Assembly: GCF_014360585.1 (NCBI RefSeq) | Contig: NZ_JACIXG010000018.1 | Location: 1 to 64,000, forward strand | Reading direction: 5' to 3' | Origin: Nocardioides sp. | Lineage (GTDB): Bacteria > Actinomycetota > Actinomycetes > Propionibacteriales > Nocardioidaceae | DNA length: 64,000 nt | Part shown: positions 35,163 to 43,849 of the stretch, in pieces | Layout: every line of letters begins with the position of its first letter | How positions within the stretch are numbered: position 1 is the first letter of the stretch | Position numbers and translations under genes: made by a program | Notes under the pieces: model-generated | What the model was told of the DNA's origin: nothing | Seen by the model: the letters and a program-made list of their open reading frames with translations, nothing else | The model's database searches: none

Positions 35163-35530
35163 GGGGCTGATCGGTTTCGACTTGGGACGTTGCTCCCAGG
35201 GGAAGCGGGTCGAGGAGCCAGCGTCATCTCGTAAACGATCGCTGGAAACCAATAACTGCCGACTCTAAGCGCAGTTCCTTCGCTCTCGCCGCCTGACGCG
35301 GTGATCGAAGCGTCTGACCGAGTATCCGTCTCCGGCTCGGAACCAGGCGTCATCTAGGAGACTCACCTCATGCACATGCCGACGGGGCATGAGGGACAAC
35401 TAGTCGGATGAGCCTGTCGGGGACGTGTCTGTGTCGAGCCCCGGGGATGAGAGAACGCCACCCACAGACTGCACCCGGAGAAGACCTGGCACGGCGCTCG
35501 AGGACCGGGGTTCGATTCCCCGCAGCTCCA
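35163..35530 (+). ncRNA. ssrA: transfer-messenger RNA
   Basis: One-piece tmRNA, about 368 nt. The 5' end GGGGCTGATCGGTTTCGAC and the 3' end GGGGTTCGATTCCCCGCAGCTCC(A) pair as the acceptor and T arms; the CCA is not fully encoded (CACAA follows the acceptor). The tag frame at 35258-35296 reads ADSKRSSFALAA and then TGA, a normal actinobacterial degradation tag ending in ALAA. It follows smpB. Confidence 0.95.
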
Positions 35531-35541
35531 CAAACCTTTGG

Positions 35542-35583
35542 CCGACGTGTGCCCTCCATTCGGAGGGCCACGTCGGTTTGTCA
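35542..35583 (+). terminator. tmRNA terminator
   Basis: CCGACGTG (35542-35549) and GCCCTCC (35551-35557) pair with GGAGGGC (35562-35568) and CACGTCGG (35569-35576); one T bulges and the loop is ATTC. TTTGTCATTT follows, a rare U-rich tail for this genome. Confidence 0.88.
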
Positions 35584-35773
35584 TTTCAGGCGACGCTTCG
35601 CGTCGCGGCGGGGGCTTCGCCACCCGCACCCCCGAAGCGCGTGGTTGGCGTGTCTTCGGCCCGGCGATTCTGTTGCTACGGCGGTAAAACTTCCGGCCCT
35701 TCGTCTATGCGGCGAAATGACTTCTCTTGCGTGCGCGATAGGGTTGTGAGGCGTACGTCACATGGAGGTAAGG

Positions 35774-36655
35774 ATGTTCGAGGAAGGACAGCTCTACTCG
35801 CCCGTCACCGTGGGCGATGATGGGCAGGTCGAGGTGCATCTGGGGGACAACCACCCCGGGTTCGCAGACCAGGACTACCGGGCTCGGCGGAGCGAGATCG
35901 CTGCCGCGGCGCTTGGTTGGAAGCCCGGGGAGACGGTGCCCCGGATCGACTACACCGACACCGAGAACGAGATCTGGCGGACAGTGTGCCGTGAGATCGC
36001 GCCGCTGCACGCGAAATATGCCTGCCGCAACTACATCGCGGCCGTCGAGGCCCTCAATCTGCCGACCGATCGGGTGCCACAGCTCGACGAGGTGAGCGCC
36101 GGCCTGAAGGCGCTGACCGGCTTCGAGTACGTCCCGGCCGCGGGGATCGTCCCGCTGGAGGAGTTCTACGGGAGCCTGGCGGACAGGCAGTTCCACTCGA
36201 CGCAGTACCTGCGCCATCACGCGGTGCCGCTCTACACCCCGGAGCCCGACATCATCCACGAGGTGATCGGCCACGGGAACCTCCTCGCCGACCCGCAGGT
36301 GGCCGAGGTCAAGCGGCTCGCCGGCGCGGCCGCGCGACGCGTCGAGACCCGAGAGGCGCTCCAGGTCGTCGCCGACGTCTTCTGGTTCACCATCGAGTTC
36401 GGCGTGCTCCACGAGGACGGCGACCTGAAGGCCTACGGGGCCGGGCTGCTCTCCTCCTACGGCGAGATCGAGGAGATGCATGAGGTGGAGGTGCGTCCGA
36501 TCGACTTCGCCCAGATGGCGACGGTCGACTACGACATCACCCACTACCAGCCGGTGCTCTTCGCGGCGGAGTCGTTCAGCCACATGGTCGACGAGGTCGG
36601 CAACTTCTTCGCGACCTGCGACGACGACACGCCGCAGCGTCTCGGCGCCGCCTAG
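35774..36655 (+). CDS. phhA: phenylalanine 4-hydroxylase
   Basis: Iron- and pterin-dependent aromatic amino acid hydroxylase that makes tyrosine from phenylalanine, 293 residues. The iron ligands are visible: two His in TPEPDIIHEVIGHGNLL and the Glu in VFWFTIEFGVL. Other family parts are LHAKYACRNYIAAVEAL, GFEYVPAAGIVP and SYGEIEEM. I prefer the ATG at 35774, since GGAGG (35764-35768) precedes it at normal distance; an ATG at 35762 is in frame. No pterin dehydratase gene is close by. Confidence 0.93.
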   Translation: MFEEGQLYSPVTVGDDGQVEVHLGDNHPGFADQDYRARRSEIAAAALGWKPGETVPRIDYTDTENEIWRTVCREIAPLHAKYACRNYIAAVEALNLPTDRVPQLDEVSAGLKALTGFEYVPAAGIVPLEEFYGSLADRQFHSTQYLRHHAVPLYTPEPDIIHEVIGHGNLLADPQVAEVKRLAGAAARRVETREALQVVADVFWFTIEFGVLHEDGDLKAYGAGLLSSYGEIEEMHEVEVRPIDFAQMATVDYDITHYQPVLFAAESFSHMVDEVGNFFATCDDDTPQRLGAA

Positions 36656-36691
36656 CCTCAACCGGCCGCTTCCGGGCGCTAGCCTCGGAAG

Positions 36692-37519
36692 ATGATCGAC
36701 GGCTACCGTAACCACGCGCTGGAGGCGGCCCTTGAGGCCGCCGACATCGACGCGGTCGGAGCCGCGCTGCGTACGGGGCAGGTTGTCGTTCCCCAGCTCG
36801 ACGAGGCCCGGATCCGGGTCTTTCCCGGGGACCGCGGCAACCGGCCGCCGTACGAGGCGATGCTCTTCTCCTCCCAGGAGTCGCTGGAGACGTTCCTCGC
36901 CGAGGACACCCGGCGCCGTGCACAGCTGCGCGGCGGCGACGGCGTGCGCGAGTTCCTCACCGCCAACATCGAGGAGATCGCGTACGTCACCTTCGACCCT
37001 GCGGGTCCGAACCGGTTCCGGGCCGGCATCAAGGACGTGCTCAAGGCGCTCGGCCCGAAGCCGCACGTCGACCTGCGCCTGCCGAAGGGGCAGGAGTGGT
37101 ACGTCGTCGACATGTCCGAGGACGACGTGCGCGACTACCAGCTCGCCGATCTGGTCGACAACGTCCTCCCGAAGGTGCAGCGGTCCAAGACCGAGCAGTC
37201 CGAGTGGGCGCAGTGGATGATCGCCGCCAAGGACGCGGCCGCCGAGCAGGGCGCGGCCTTCCTGGCCTTCTGGCTGCAGCGGGTCGGACGACGCCCGTCC
37301 GCGCTGGCGGTCGCGCTGAACCGGCCGGCGCCGTTCGGGATGATGCGACACCCGCTGCAGGCCGAGACGACCACGGTGGGGGAGCGGTGGATCGCCTCGC
37401 CCGACCGGCTCTACGAGTCACGGCTGATCTACTCCTTCCCACACCCCGACCTCACCGACCTGGCCCTGCCGACCGTCGACCTGGTGGTCGCGACGCTGTC
37501 GTGGGGAGACGAGTCGTGA
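36692..37519 (+). CDS. SseB N-terminal domain-like protein
   Basis: 275-residue soluble protein. The first 90 or so residues (ALRTGQVVVPQLDEARIRVF, then PPYEAMLFSSQESLETFLAE) resemble the SseB N-terminal domain found in many actinobacterial proteins unrelated to secretion. The C-terminal half has no recognised motif but includes RLPKGQEWYVVDMSEDDVRD and an Ala-rich helix. Its stop overlaps the GTG of a six-residue mini-ORF that ends on the start codon of the HIT gene, so the two genes are probably translated in series. Function unknown. Confidence 0.65.
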   Translation: MIDGYRNHALEAALEAADIDAVGAALRTGQVVVPQLDEARIRVFPGDRGNRPPYEAMLFSSQESLETFLAEDTRRRAQLRGGDGVREFLTANIEEIAYVTFDPAGPNRFRAGIKDVLKALGPKPHVDLRLPKGQEWYVVDMSEDDVRDYQLADLVDNVLPKVQRSKTEQSEWAQWMIAAKDAAAEQGAAFLAFWLQRVGRRPSALAVALNRPAPFGMMRHPLQAETTTVGERWIASPDRLYESRLIYSFPHPDLTDLALPTVDLVVATLSWGDES

Positions 37520-37536
37520 GCGAGCGAACCCCATGA
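37516..37536 (+). CDS. minimal MSE-type coupling mini-ORF
   Basis: GTG at 37516 overlaps the SseB-like stop (GTGA); the frame reads MSERTP and its TGA (37534-37536) overlaps the HIT ATG at 37533 (ATGA). It has the same start and double-overlap geometry as the longer mini-ORFs but no hairpin. Confidence 0.4.
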   Translation: MSERTP

Positions 37537-37940
37537 GCTGCGTCTTCTGTGACGTCGTCGCCGGCGATCTGGAGGCCGAGGTGGTCTTCGAGGATGACGC
37601 CTTCCTGGCCTTTCTCGACCATCGGCCGGTGCAGAAGGGGCACATCCTGATGGTGCCCAGACAGCACTTGGCGACGCTGCTCGATCTCCCTCCCGACCTG
37701 CACGAACGCTTCGTCGCGAACGCTCAGCGCTTGGCCGCCGCGGTCGTCGACGGCATCGACGCCCAAGGCAGCTTCGTCGCGATCAACAACGTGGTCAGCC
37801 AGTCGGTCCCGCACCTCCACCTCCACGTCGTCCCGCGCCGCCGCGGCGACGGCCTCAAGGGCTTCTTCTGGCCCCGGCACAAGTACAAGGACGGCGAACA
37901 GAAGGAGTACGCCGACCGGCTGCGTGCCGTGCTGGACTGA
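37533..37940 (+). CDS. HIT family hydrolase
   Basis: Histidine-triad nucleotide-binding protein, 135 residues. The triad is QSVPHLHLHVVPR (HxHxHxx) with the middle His as nucleophile; CVFCDVVAG near the N-terminus supplies the usual Cys pair and FLDHRPVQKGHILMVPRQH the nucleotide pocket. Members split phosphoramidates or adenylated nucleotides; the natural substrate is not deducible. Translation is probably coupled to the upstream SseB-like gene through the mini-ORF. Confidence 0.92.
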   Translation: MSCVFCDVVAGDLEAEVVFEDDAFLAFLDHRPVQKGHILMVPRQHLATLLDLPPDLHERFVANAQRLAAAVVDGIDAQGSFVAINNVVSQSVPHLHLHVVPRRRGDGLKGFFWPRHKYKDGEQKEYADRLRAVLD

Positions 37941-38044
37941 GTTCACCGAGGCGTACGGCTTCGGCCATCAAGAGGTCGGGGCAAGGTCGGTGAGGGCCGA
38001 TTCACTCGAGATCAGTTGTTGTCCACTGATCCCGGGAGTGCGCA

Positions 38045-38968
38045 ATGTCCGTGTCGTCCGTCGCGACCAAGTCCCTCACCTCAGCTCTGGCCGGCGTCGC
38101 GCTGGCCGCGGGCACGATGCTCGTTCCGGTGGCGGTGAACGCCGTCGAGGCCAACCGGGCCGACGACATCACCGTCACCGCCCACCGTGGGGCGAGCGCG
38201 TACGCCCCGGAGAACACCCTCGCCGCCTTCGCCGTCGGCATCGAGCAGCGCTCCGACTGGATCGAGTCGGACGTGCAGGCCACGAAGGACGGCGAGCTCG
38301 TGCTGATGCACGACACCACGTTGTCGCGTACGACCGACGTCGAGCAGCGCTTCCCCGGCCGCTCGCCGTGGCGGGTCAAGGACTTCACGCTCGCCGAGAT
38401 CAAGACGCTGGACGCCGGCTCCTGGTTCGATGAGGAGTTCGCCGGTGAGCCGGTGCCGACGCTGAAGGAGATGGTCGAGCAGGTGCGGTCTTCGCGCTCC
38501 GGGATCCTGATGGAGCTCAAGTCGCCCGGGCTCTACCCGGGGATCGAGAAAAAGGTCGCGGCCGAGTTCGACTCCTTCCCGGGCTACGTTCGGTCCTCGG
38601 TCGCCGCCGGCCGGCTCGCCGTGCAGAGCTTCGACTTCGGCTCGATGAAGACCTACAAGAGCATCCAGCCCGAGGTGCCGGTCGGCCTGCTCGGCACCCC
38701 GGCCTACGCCGACCTGGACAGCTACACCTGGGCCGACCAGATCAACCCGCACTACGGCTCCTTCGACGCGAGCTACGTCGCCCGCGTGCACGCGCTGGGG
38801 ATGGACATCCACTCCTGGACGGTCGACGACGCCGAGATGATGAGCGCAGTCCTCGACCGCGGTGTCGACGGCGTCATCACCAACCGCCCCGACGTGCTCG
38901 AGAACGTGATCGCCGAGCGCCGTACCGCCGATGTGGACGACGCGGCCGTCGCCGCCGACGCAGCCTGA
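38045..38968 (+). CDS. secreted glycerophosphodiester phosphodiesterase (copy 1)
   Basis: Exported GDPD, 307 residues. Signal peptide in residues 1-32 (SALAGVALAAGTMLVPVAVNA). Catalytic His and Arg in VTAHRGASAYAPENT, metal Glu/Asp in WIESDVQATKDG, second catalytic His in LVLMHDTTLSRTT, and the barrel ends with MDIHSWTVDDAEMM and GVDGVITNRPD. It hydrolyses glycerophosphodiesters from phospholipids or teichoic acids. The next gene codes for a second, longer GDPD, pointing to duplicated phosphate or glycerol scavenging. Confidence 0.92.
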   Translation: MSVSSVATKSLTSALAGVALAAGTMLVPVAVNAVEANRADDITVTAHRGASAYAPENTLAAFAVGIEQRSDWIESDVQATKDGELVLMHDTTLSRTTDVEQRFPGRSPWRVKDFTLAEIKTLDAGSWFDEEFAGEPVPTLKEMVEQVRSSRSGILMELKSPGLYPGIEKKVAAEFDSFPGYVRSSVAAGRLAVQSFDFGSMKTYKSIQPEVPVGLLGTPAYADLDSYTWADQINPHYGSFDASYVARVHALGMDIHSWTVDDAEMMSAVLDRGVDGVITNRPDVLENVIAERRTADVDDAAVAADAA

Positions 38969-39044
38969 GGCCCGTCGACAGATCGTCATTCGTCGTTCAC
39001 CGCACACCGGGCCCGGGGTCTCCCGGGACCGGTGTGATCGGTTC

Positions 39045-40199
39045 ATGACCACGCCGAACCCCACTCGAATGCGTACCCTCACGCTCGCCGCGGCCGCGAC
39101 GCTCGCCGCCGGGACCCTCCTGGTCTCGAACCCCGCCTCCGCGGCGGCCACCCCCACGACCGCCGTCCAGGCGGCCAAGCACAAGCACGCCGAGCCGATC
39201 GTCTTCGGTCACCGCGGTGCCTCGGGCTACCGGCCCGAGCACACCCTCGAGGCGTACGACCTGGCCATCCAGCAGGGTGCCGACTACATCGAGCCCGATG
39301 TGGTCTCGACCAAGGACCGCGTGCTCGTGGCCCGTCACGAGAACGAGATCTCGGGCACCACCGATGTCTCCGCCCGCCCGGAGTTCGCGGACCGGAAGAC
39401 CACGAAGACCATCGACGGAAAGGCGCTGACCGGCTGGTTCACCGAGGACTTCACCCTCGCCGAGCTGAAGACGCTGCGAGCCGTGGAGCGCATCCCCGGC
39501 GACCGCCCGGCCAACACCGCCTACGACGGCCTGTTCGAGGTGCCGACCATCGAGGAGGTGCTCGACCTGGTCGAGGCCAAGGAGGCCGAGACCGGCCGCA
39601 CCATCGGCGTCGCTCCGGAGACCAAGCACCCGACGTACTTCGACTCCATCGGTCTCTCCATGGAGGAGCCGCTCGCCAAGAGCCTCAAGCGCCACGGTCT
39701 CGGTGGCAAGCGCGCCGCCGCAGTGATCCAGTCCTTCGAGGTCAGCAACCTCAAGGACCTCAACCGCATGGTCGACACCCCGCTGGTGCAGCTGGTCGAC
39801 TTCGGCGGTGCCCCCTACGACCAGGTGGTCGCCGGGACCGGCGTGACCAACGACTACCTCGTCACCGACAAGGGCCTGCGGAGCATCAGGAAGTACGCCG
39901 ACCAGGTGGCGCCGTACAAGTACTACTTCATCCCGCGCAACGCCGACGGCACGCTGGGGGAGCCGACCGACCTCGCCGACCGTGCGGAGCGCCTCGGGCT
40001 GCCGACCGTCATCTGGACCATGCGCGCCGAGAACAAGAACCTGCCCACCGAGTGCCGCATCGGCACCGACCCGATCGCGATCGGTGACCTCGGCTGCGAG
40101 GTCGGCCCCTACCTGGACGCAGGCGTCGACGCGTTCTTCACCGACCACCCCGATCTGGGCGTGGCCGCGCGCGACGCTTGGGTTGCTACCAATCAGTAG
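39045..40199 (+). CDS. secreted glycerophosphodiester phosphodiesterase (copy 2)
   Basis: Exported GDPD of 384 residues (ATG 39045; an in-frame ATG at 39069 gives a tighter signal peptide). Signal peptide LTLAAAATLAAGTLLVSNPASAA. Active-site segments are VFGHRGASGYRPEHT, YIEPDVVSTKDRVLVARHEN and GVAPETKHP, with C-terminal VIWTMRAENKNL and GVDAFFTDHPD. The longer inserts, relative to copy 1, are those of the GlpQ-type secreted enzymes. A terminator follows directly, so copies 1 and 2 form one unit. Confidence 0.92.
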   Translation: MTTPNPTRMRTLTLAAAATLAAGTLLVSNPASAAATPTTAVQAAKHKHAEPIVFGHRGASGYRPEHTLEAYDLAIQQGADYIEPDVVSTKDRVLVARHENEISGTTDVSARPEFADRKTTKTIDGKALTGWFTEDFTLAELKTLRAVERIPGDRPANTAYDGLFEVPTIEEVLDLVEAKEAETGRTIGVAPETKHPTYFDSIGLSMEEPLAKSLKRHGLGGKRAAAVIQSFEVSNLKDLNRMVDTPLVQLVDFGGAPYDQVVAGTGVTNDYLVTDKGLRSIRKYADQVAPYKYYFIPRNADGTLGEPTDLADRAERLGLPTVIWTMRAENKNLPTECRIGTDPIAIGDLGCEVGPYLDAGVDAFFTDHPDLGVAARDAWVATNQ

Positions 40200-40211
40200 A
40201 CACCTCGCGAC

Positions 40212-40255
40212 ATGACGTGCGGCCCTCGCTACAGTCGGCGGGGGCCGTACGTCAT
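40212..40255 (+). terminator. terminator after the GDPD pair
   Basis: A 14-bp stem (40212-40225 with 40242-40255), ATGACGTGCGGCCC against GGGCCGTACGTCAT, with one G-U pair and a 16-nt loop. No U tract. Confidence 0.78.
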
Positions 40256-40300
40256 TGTCGGCTGAGTCATAGAGCCTGAGTCACACGAAGGAGTTTGGTC

Positions 40301-41068
40301 ATGGGTCGTTTCGACGGACGCGTCGCAGTCATCACCGGGGCAGCGCGAGGGATCGGTTTCGGAGTCGCCACGCGTTTCGCCGAGGAGGGTGCCTCGGTAG
40401 CGATCATCGACCTGGACGAGGCCGCCGCCGCTGAGGCCGCCGCCAAGCTCCCGCTGGCGGAGGGCGCCAAGTCCGTCGGCATCGGCGCCAACGTCGCCAA
40501 GGCGGAGGACACCGAGGCCGCGGTCGCGCGCATCGTCGAGGAGCTCGGCGGCCTGCACATCCTGATGAACAACGCCGGTATCACCCGCGACAACCTGCTC
40601 TTCAAGATGACCGAGGACGACTGGGACCTGGTCATGAACGTGCACCTCAAGGGCCACTTCCTGATGTCGAAGGCCGCGCAGGCGGTCTTCGTGAAGCAGA
40701 AGTACGGCAAGATCATCAACGTCTCCTCCACCTCGGCCACCGGCAACCGCGGCCAGGCCAACTACTCCGCGGCGAAGGCCGGCGTGCAGGGGTTCACCCG
40801 CACCCTCGCGCTCGAGCTCGGCCCGTTCGGCGTCAACGTGAACGCCATCGCGCCGGGGTTCATCGCCACCGAGATGACCGACCAGACCGCGGCCCGCCTC
40901 GGTCTCGACGTCGACGAGTTCCGCAAGCTCTCGGCCGACGCCAACCCAGTCAAGCGCGTCGGTGAGCCCGCCGACATCGCCGCCGCCGCGGCCTTCCTGG
41001 CCAGCGACGAGTCCTCCTACATCACCGGTCAGACCCTATACGTAGACGGCGGCGCGACCGTAGCCTGA
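40301..41068 (+). CDS. short-chain dehydrogenase/reductase (FabG-like)
   Basis: 255-residue SDR reductase. Cofactor loop VITGAARGIGFG, acidic residue after strand 2 (IIDLDE, which favours NAD(H)), NNAGITRDN, catalytic Ser in NVSSTSATGNRG, YxxxK in ANYSAAKAG, and the C-terminal ITGQTLYVDGGATVA. It looks like 3-oxoacyl-ACP reductase but, standing alone, may act on acetoacetyl-CoA or other ketoacyl esters. AAGGAG at 40288-40293 supports the ATG at 40301. The repeat element at 41066-41186 begins on its stop codon. Confidence 0.88.
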   Translation: MGRFDGRVAVITGAARGIGFGVATRFAEEGASVAIIDLDEAAAAEAAAKLPLAEGAKSVGIGANVAKAEDTEAAVARIVEELGGLHILMNNAGITRDNLLFKMTEDDWDLVMNVHLKGHFLMSKAAQAVFVKQKYGKIINVSSTSATGNRGQANYSAAKAGVQGFTRTLALELGPFGVNVNAIAPGFIATEMTDQTAARLGLDVDEFRKLSADANPVKRVGEPADIAAAAAFLASDESSYITGQTLYVDGGATVA

Positions 41069-41186
41069 GCGCCCTCCCAGCACGCACCCGGCGGCGTTGT
41101 CGTCGGTCGACGGCCAAGGCCACTTCGTTCAGGCCTGGGCCGCCTCCCTCCTCCGCCTTGCCGTGCACGCACTGGGAGAACGCTCA
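41066..41186. repeat. inverted-repeat-ended element, copy 1 (121 bp)
   Basis: It begins on the TGA stop of the FabG-like gene and ends in CGCTCA. The termini are imperfect inverted repeats: TGAGCG..CTCCCAG..CG at the left and the matching CTGGGAG..CGCTCA at the right. Inside, GGCGGCGTTGTCGTCGGTCG and GGGCCGCCTCCCTCCTC are shared with copy 2 at 54795-54900, which lacks about 19 internal bases. No coding capacity. Confidence 0.85.
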
Positions 41187-41285
41187 GATCGCAATTACTA
41201 GGGAGCCCCGGGCGCGGCTTCGTCGCATGCAACGATTACCGTCTGACACTCGTCTAGGTAGCTGAGCCGATGTAGATGGAGATCG

Positions 41286-42329
41286 ATGATGCGCACGTCC
41301 CGCCCGGGGTTCCTGCTGCGAGCGACGGCAACGCTCGCTGCCGCGGGACTGGTCCTGACCGGCTGTGGCTCCTCGGAGGAGCCGAAGGAGACGAAGCCGT
41401 CGCCGTCCGCGCCCGCTGAGCCCGACCACGAGCCGCTGACCGGAGCCCAGCTCCCCGAGGGGCAGACCGCTGCTCGCAAGCACCCCGCCTACATCGTGAA
41501 GATCGACAACACCGCGGCCAGCGACCCGCAGTACGGGCTCGCCAAGGCGGACATGGTCGTCCAGGAGCTGGTCGAGGGTGGCGTGACGCGGCTGGCCGTC
41601 GCGTACTACTCCCAGCTCCCGAAGGAGGCCGGCCCGGTCCGGTCGATGCGGGCGACCGACGCCGGGATCGCCGCGCCGATCGATGCCAAGATCATGACCA
41701 GTGGCGCCGCGCCCTACACCTTCGCGCAGCTGAAGAAGCACGACGTCTCGTGGATCGACATGTCCACCCCCTACGTCGTACGTGACACCAGCAAGCCCCA
41801 CGACTTTCTGCACAGCGTGGTCGGCAAGGTCGCCAAGGTCGGCAAGGCTGCCGAGAAGAAGGGCAAGGCCAAGCGGCCGGCCGACTTCATGCCCTGGGGC
41901 GACGCGACCACGAAGCTTGCCGGCGGCAAGCCCGCCAAGGCCGTAGACGTGAAGTTCTCCCAGGCGCGTACGGACAACTGGGTCTTCAAGGGTGGCAAGT
42001 ACCGCCTGCAGAACAACTACATGTCCAAGAGCGGTCAGTTCCTCGCCGACACCGTCGTGGTCGCGCAGACCAGGACCACGATCGCCCCGTACAAGGACCC
42101 GGGCGGCGCGATCGTCCCGGTCTCCCACTTCACCGGTAGGGGTAAGGCGTGGATCCTGCGCGCCGGTCAGATCGTCGAGGCGACCTGGGTGAAGAAGGGC
42201 GAGAAGGGCGCCGTCACGTTCACCGATGCGAGCGGTGCCGCGATCGAGATCCCGCCGGGCAAGGTGTGGCTGGACCTGATCCCGAAGGGCAACGGCCAGG
42301 TCGAGCCCGGTGGGGTGAGCGTCAAGTAG
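41286..42329 (+). CDS. DUF3048-type lipoprotein (YerB-like)
   Basis: 347-residue predicted lipoprotein. Signal peptide with basic start (MMRTSRPGFLLRATATLAAA) and lipobox LTGC. The body matches DUF3048: YIVKIDNTAASDPQYGLAKA, VVQELVEGGVTRLAVAYYSQ, GPVRSMRATDAGIAAP, then a C-terminal part with SQFRTD-like AQARTDNWVFKGGKYRLQNN. Proteins of this type are surface lipoproteins of unknown role. Stop codon is 23 bp from the convergent TetR gene. Confidence 0.85.
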   Translation: MMRTSRPGFLLRATATLAAAGLVLTGCGSSEEPKETKPSPSAPAEPDHEPLTGAQLPEGQTAARKHPAYIVKIDNTAASDPQYGLAKADMVVQELVEGGVTRLAVAYYSQLPKEAGPVRSMRATDAGIAAPIDAKIMTSGAAPYTFAQLKKHDVSWIDMSTPYVVRDTSKPHDFLHSVVGKVAKVGKAAEKKGKAKRPADFMPWGDATTKLAGGKPAKAVDVKFSQARTDNWVFKGGKYRLQNNYMSKSGQFLADTVVVAQTRTTIAPYKDPGGAIVPVSHFTGRGKAWILRAGQIVEATWVKKGEKGAVTFTDASGAAIEIPPGKVWLDLIPKGNGQVEPGGVSVK

Positions 42330-42351
42330 CGCTCGTCACTGACCCGGTGGG

Positions 42352-43041
42352 TCAGCGCATGTCCTCGACCTTGACGCCCTGCTGCGCCAGGGTCTGGACC
42401 CCGGTCAGCAGGTAGGTCACGGCCAACTCGATGCGCTCGGCGGCGTCCTCGGGGTCGCTGGCCTCGGTGACGGATTCGCCCGCGGCCGACATCGCCCCGA
42501 AGAAGAGTCGGGCGAAGGTCGCGACCATCTCGTCGTCCACGGTCCGGTCGCCGGCGCGCAGGACGGCGGCGACGATGTCCTCGACGACGGCGAACGTGGA
42601 GCGCTCCTCCTGCTCGCGGTAGCGCTGGTAGCCGAGGACGGCGGGCCCCTCCTGCACGACGATGCGGCGGTAGGTGGGCTGCTGGACGGCCTCCAGGAAC
42701 GTACGCAGCCCGGCCCGCGCCTGCTCCCAGGGGTCCTTCGACTCGCGCATGGCGGCGTCGATGCTCTGCGCGGTGGCGGCCTCGACCTTCTCGAAGACGA
42801 CCTCGTAGAGCGCCTGCTTGCCGCTGAAGTGGTGGTAGAGCGCGCCCTTGGTGACCTCGGCGCCGGCCACGATGGCGTCCAGCGACGTGCTCGCATAGCC
42901 GTGCTCGGTGAAGAGCTTCTCGGCGACCTCGACCAGCGTCTTCTTGGTCGAGGCGGAGAACTGCTGCCGCCGTGACATCCCCGGGACCGACGGGAGAGGG
43001 GGGACCTTGGGGACCAGCTTGCTCACGGACGACTTTGCCAC
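42352..43041 (-). CDS. TetR family transcriptional regulator
   Basis: 229-residue repressor. The N-terminal HTH is LVEVAEKLFTEHGYASTSLD, then IVAGAEVTKGALYHHFSGKQ, the typical TetR domain after a 30-residue extension. The C-terminal ligand domain (WEQARAGLRTFLEAV, IVVQEGPAVLGYQRYREQEE) resembles regulators of lipid or drug response. Two overlapping palindromes at 43081-43104 lie between it and the divergent unknown gene, which should be its target. The ligand is unknown. Confidence 0.9.
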   Translation of the reverse strand: MAKSSVSKLVPKVPPLPSVPGMSRRQQFSASTKKTLVEVAEKLFTEHGYASTSLDAIVAGAEVTKGALYHHFSGKQALYEVVFEKVEAATAQSIDAAMRESKDPWEQARAGLRTFLEAVQQPTYRRIVVQEGPAVLGYQRYREQEERSTFAVVEDIVAAVLRAGDRTVDDEMVATFARLFFGAMSAAGESVTEASDPEDAAERIELAVTYLLTGVQTLAQQGVKVEDMR

Positions 43042-43080
43042 CCGCCCACTCTAACGGCCGTGTTCGGAATCACCGTCCCA

Positions 43081-43104
43081 GGTATTGGCCATACCCTTGG
43101 TATG
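43081..43104. promoter_or_regulatory. probable TetR operator, two overlapping palindromes
   Basis: CATACCCTTGGTATG (43090-43104; 6-3-6 perfect palindrome) overlaps GGTATTGGCCATACC (43081-43095; 5-5-5). Placed between divergent starts at 43041 and 43167, they would let the TetR protein control both. A third, looser TACGTA-type repeat is at 43118-43126. Confidence 0.65.
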
Positions 43105-43166
43105 TTCAATACTATAGGTACGTACTCACGGTATGTGAGTCACGAACTTCCGCAAGGAGCCGACAA

Positions 43167-43697
43167 ATGAGCTGGACCAGCCATCACAAGCGCGGGGAGA
43201 TCCTCCGCGGCGTGGTCGCCGCCGTCGACGAGCGTCGAGACGGCCTGCTGCCCATGGATCTTCCTGGAGTCACCGAGACCTTCGCCGACGAGCTCGACCT
43301 GCTCGCCGCCCTGCAGCTGCGCTGGCACACCCGCCTGTCCGGCCGCATCGAGACCGAGCTCGCCGACCAGCCGATGGACCTCGAGGACGCCGTCGTCCGG
43401 GCCTGGCACGGCGCCGCCGACGACCTGCCGGGGATCCGTGCTGTCCTCGACCGCTACCACGCACTGCCCGTCGACGAGACGATGGCCGACGCCCTGGCCA
43501 AGGCGCAGGCCAAGGAGCACCTCACCCTCGCCGTGATGGCGGGCAAGGGTGCCTTCGCCGACGCCCAGTGCGTCCAGATCGGCTCGCTGATCGAGCTGCG
43601 GGCTCGGGCCGAGTACGAACCTGCCGCCCCGATCGTCGACCGCGGGCCCTTCGCCGGCCTCGTCGACATGTTCCGGTCGGTGCGCTCAGCGGCCTGA
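43167..43697 (+). CDS. unknown protein divergent from TetR gene
   Basis: 176 residues, ATG 43167 with AAGGAG at 43154-43159. The sequence is mainly helical (EILRGVVAAVDERRDGLLPM, LLAALQLRWHTRLSGRIETE, ADALAKAQAKEHLTLAVMAG) with no signal peptide and no motif I recognise. The control region shared with the TetR gene makes it the probable regulated gene. Possible roles are binding of the ligand or a stress-linked enzyme; neither is shown. Confidence 0.7.
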   Translation: MSWTSHHKRGEILRGVVAAVDERRDGLLPMDLPGVTETFADELDLLAALQLRWHTRLSGRIETELADQPMDLEDAVVRAWHGAADDLPGIRAVLDRYHALPVDETMADALAKAQAKEHLTLAVMAGKGAFADAQCVQIGSLIELRARAEYEPAAPIVDRGPFAGLVDMFRSVRSAA

Positions 43698-43849
43698 CGC
43701 TGCGTACCGGCTCATCAAGCCAGGCTCCGGGCGCCGGCGCGCCCCTCCCGCGGTCTCCCTCCGCACTCCCTAAGTGCCGGCCCCGGAGTCTTCATACGCG
43801 TTGGCTTCGGGTGCGACTGATGTTTCACAGGTGATGCGATCATGGCGTC

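Noticed and set aside
35540..35580. tRNA-like arm near 35520
   Set aside because: The T-arm-like sequence belongs to the tmRNA 3' end; the following hairpin is its terminator.
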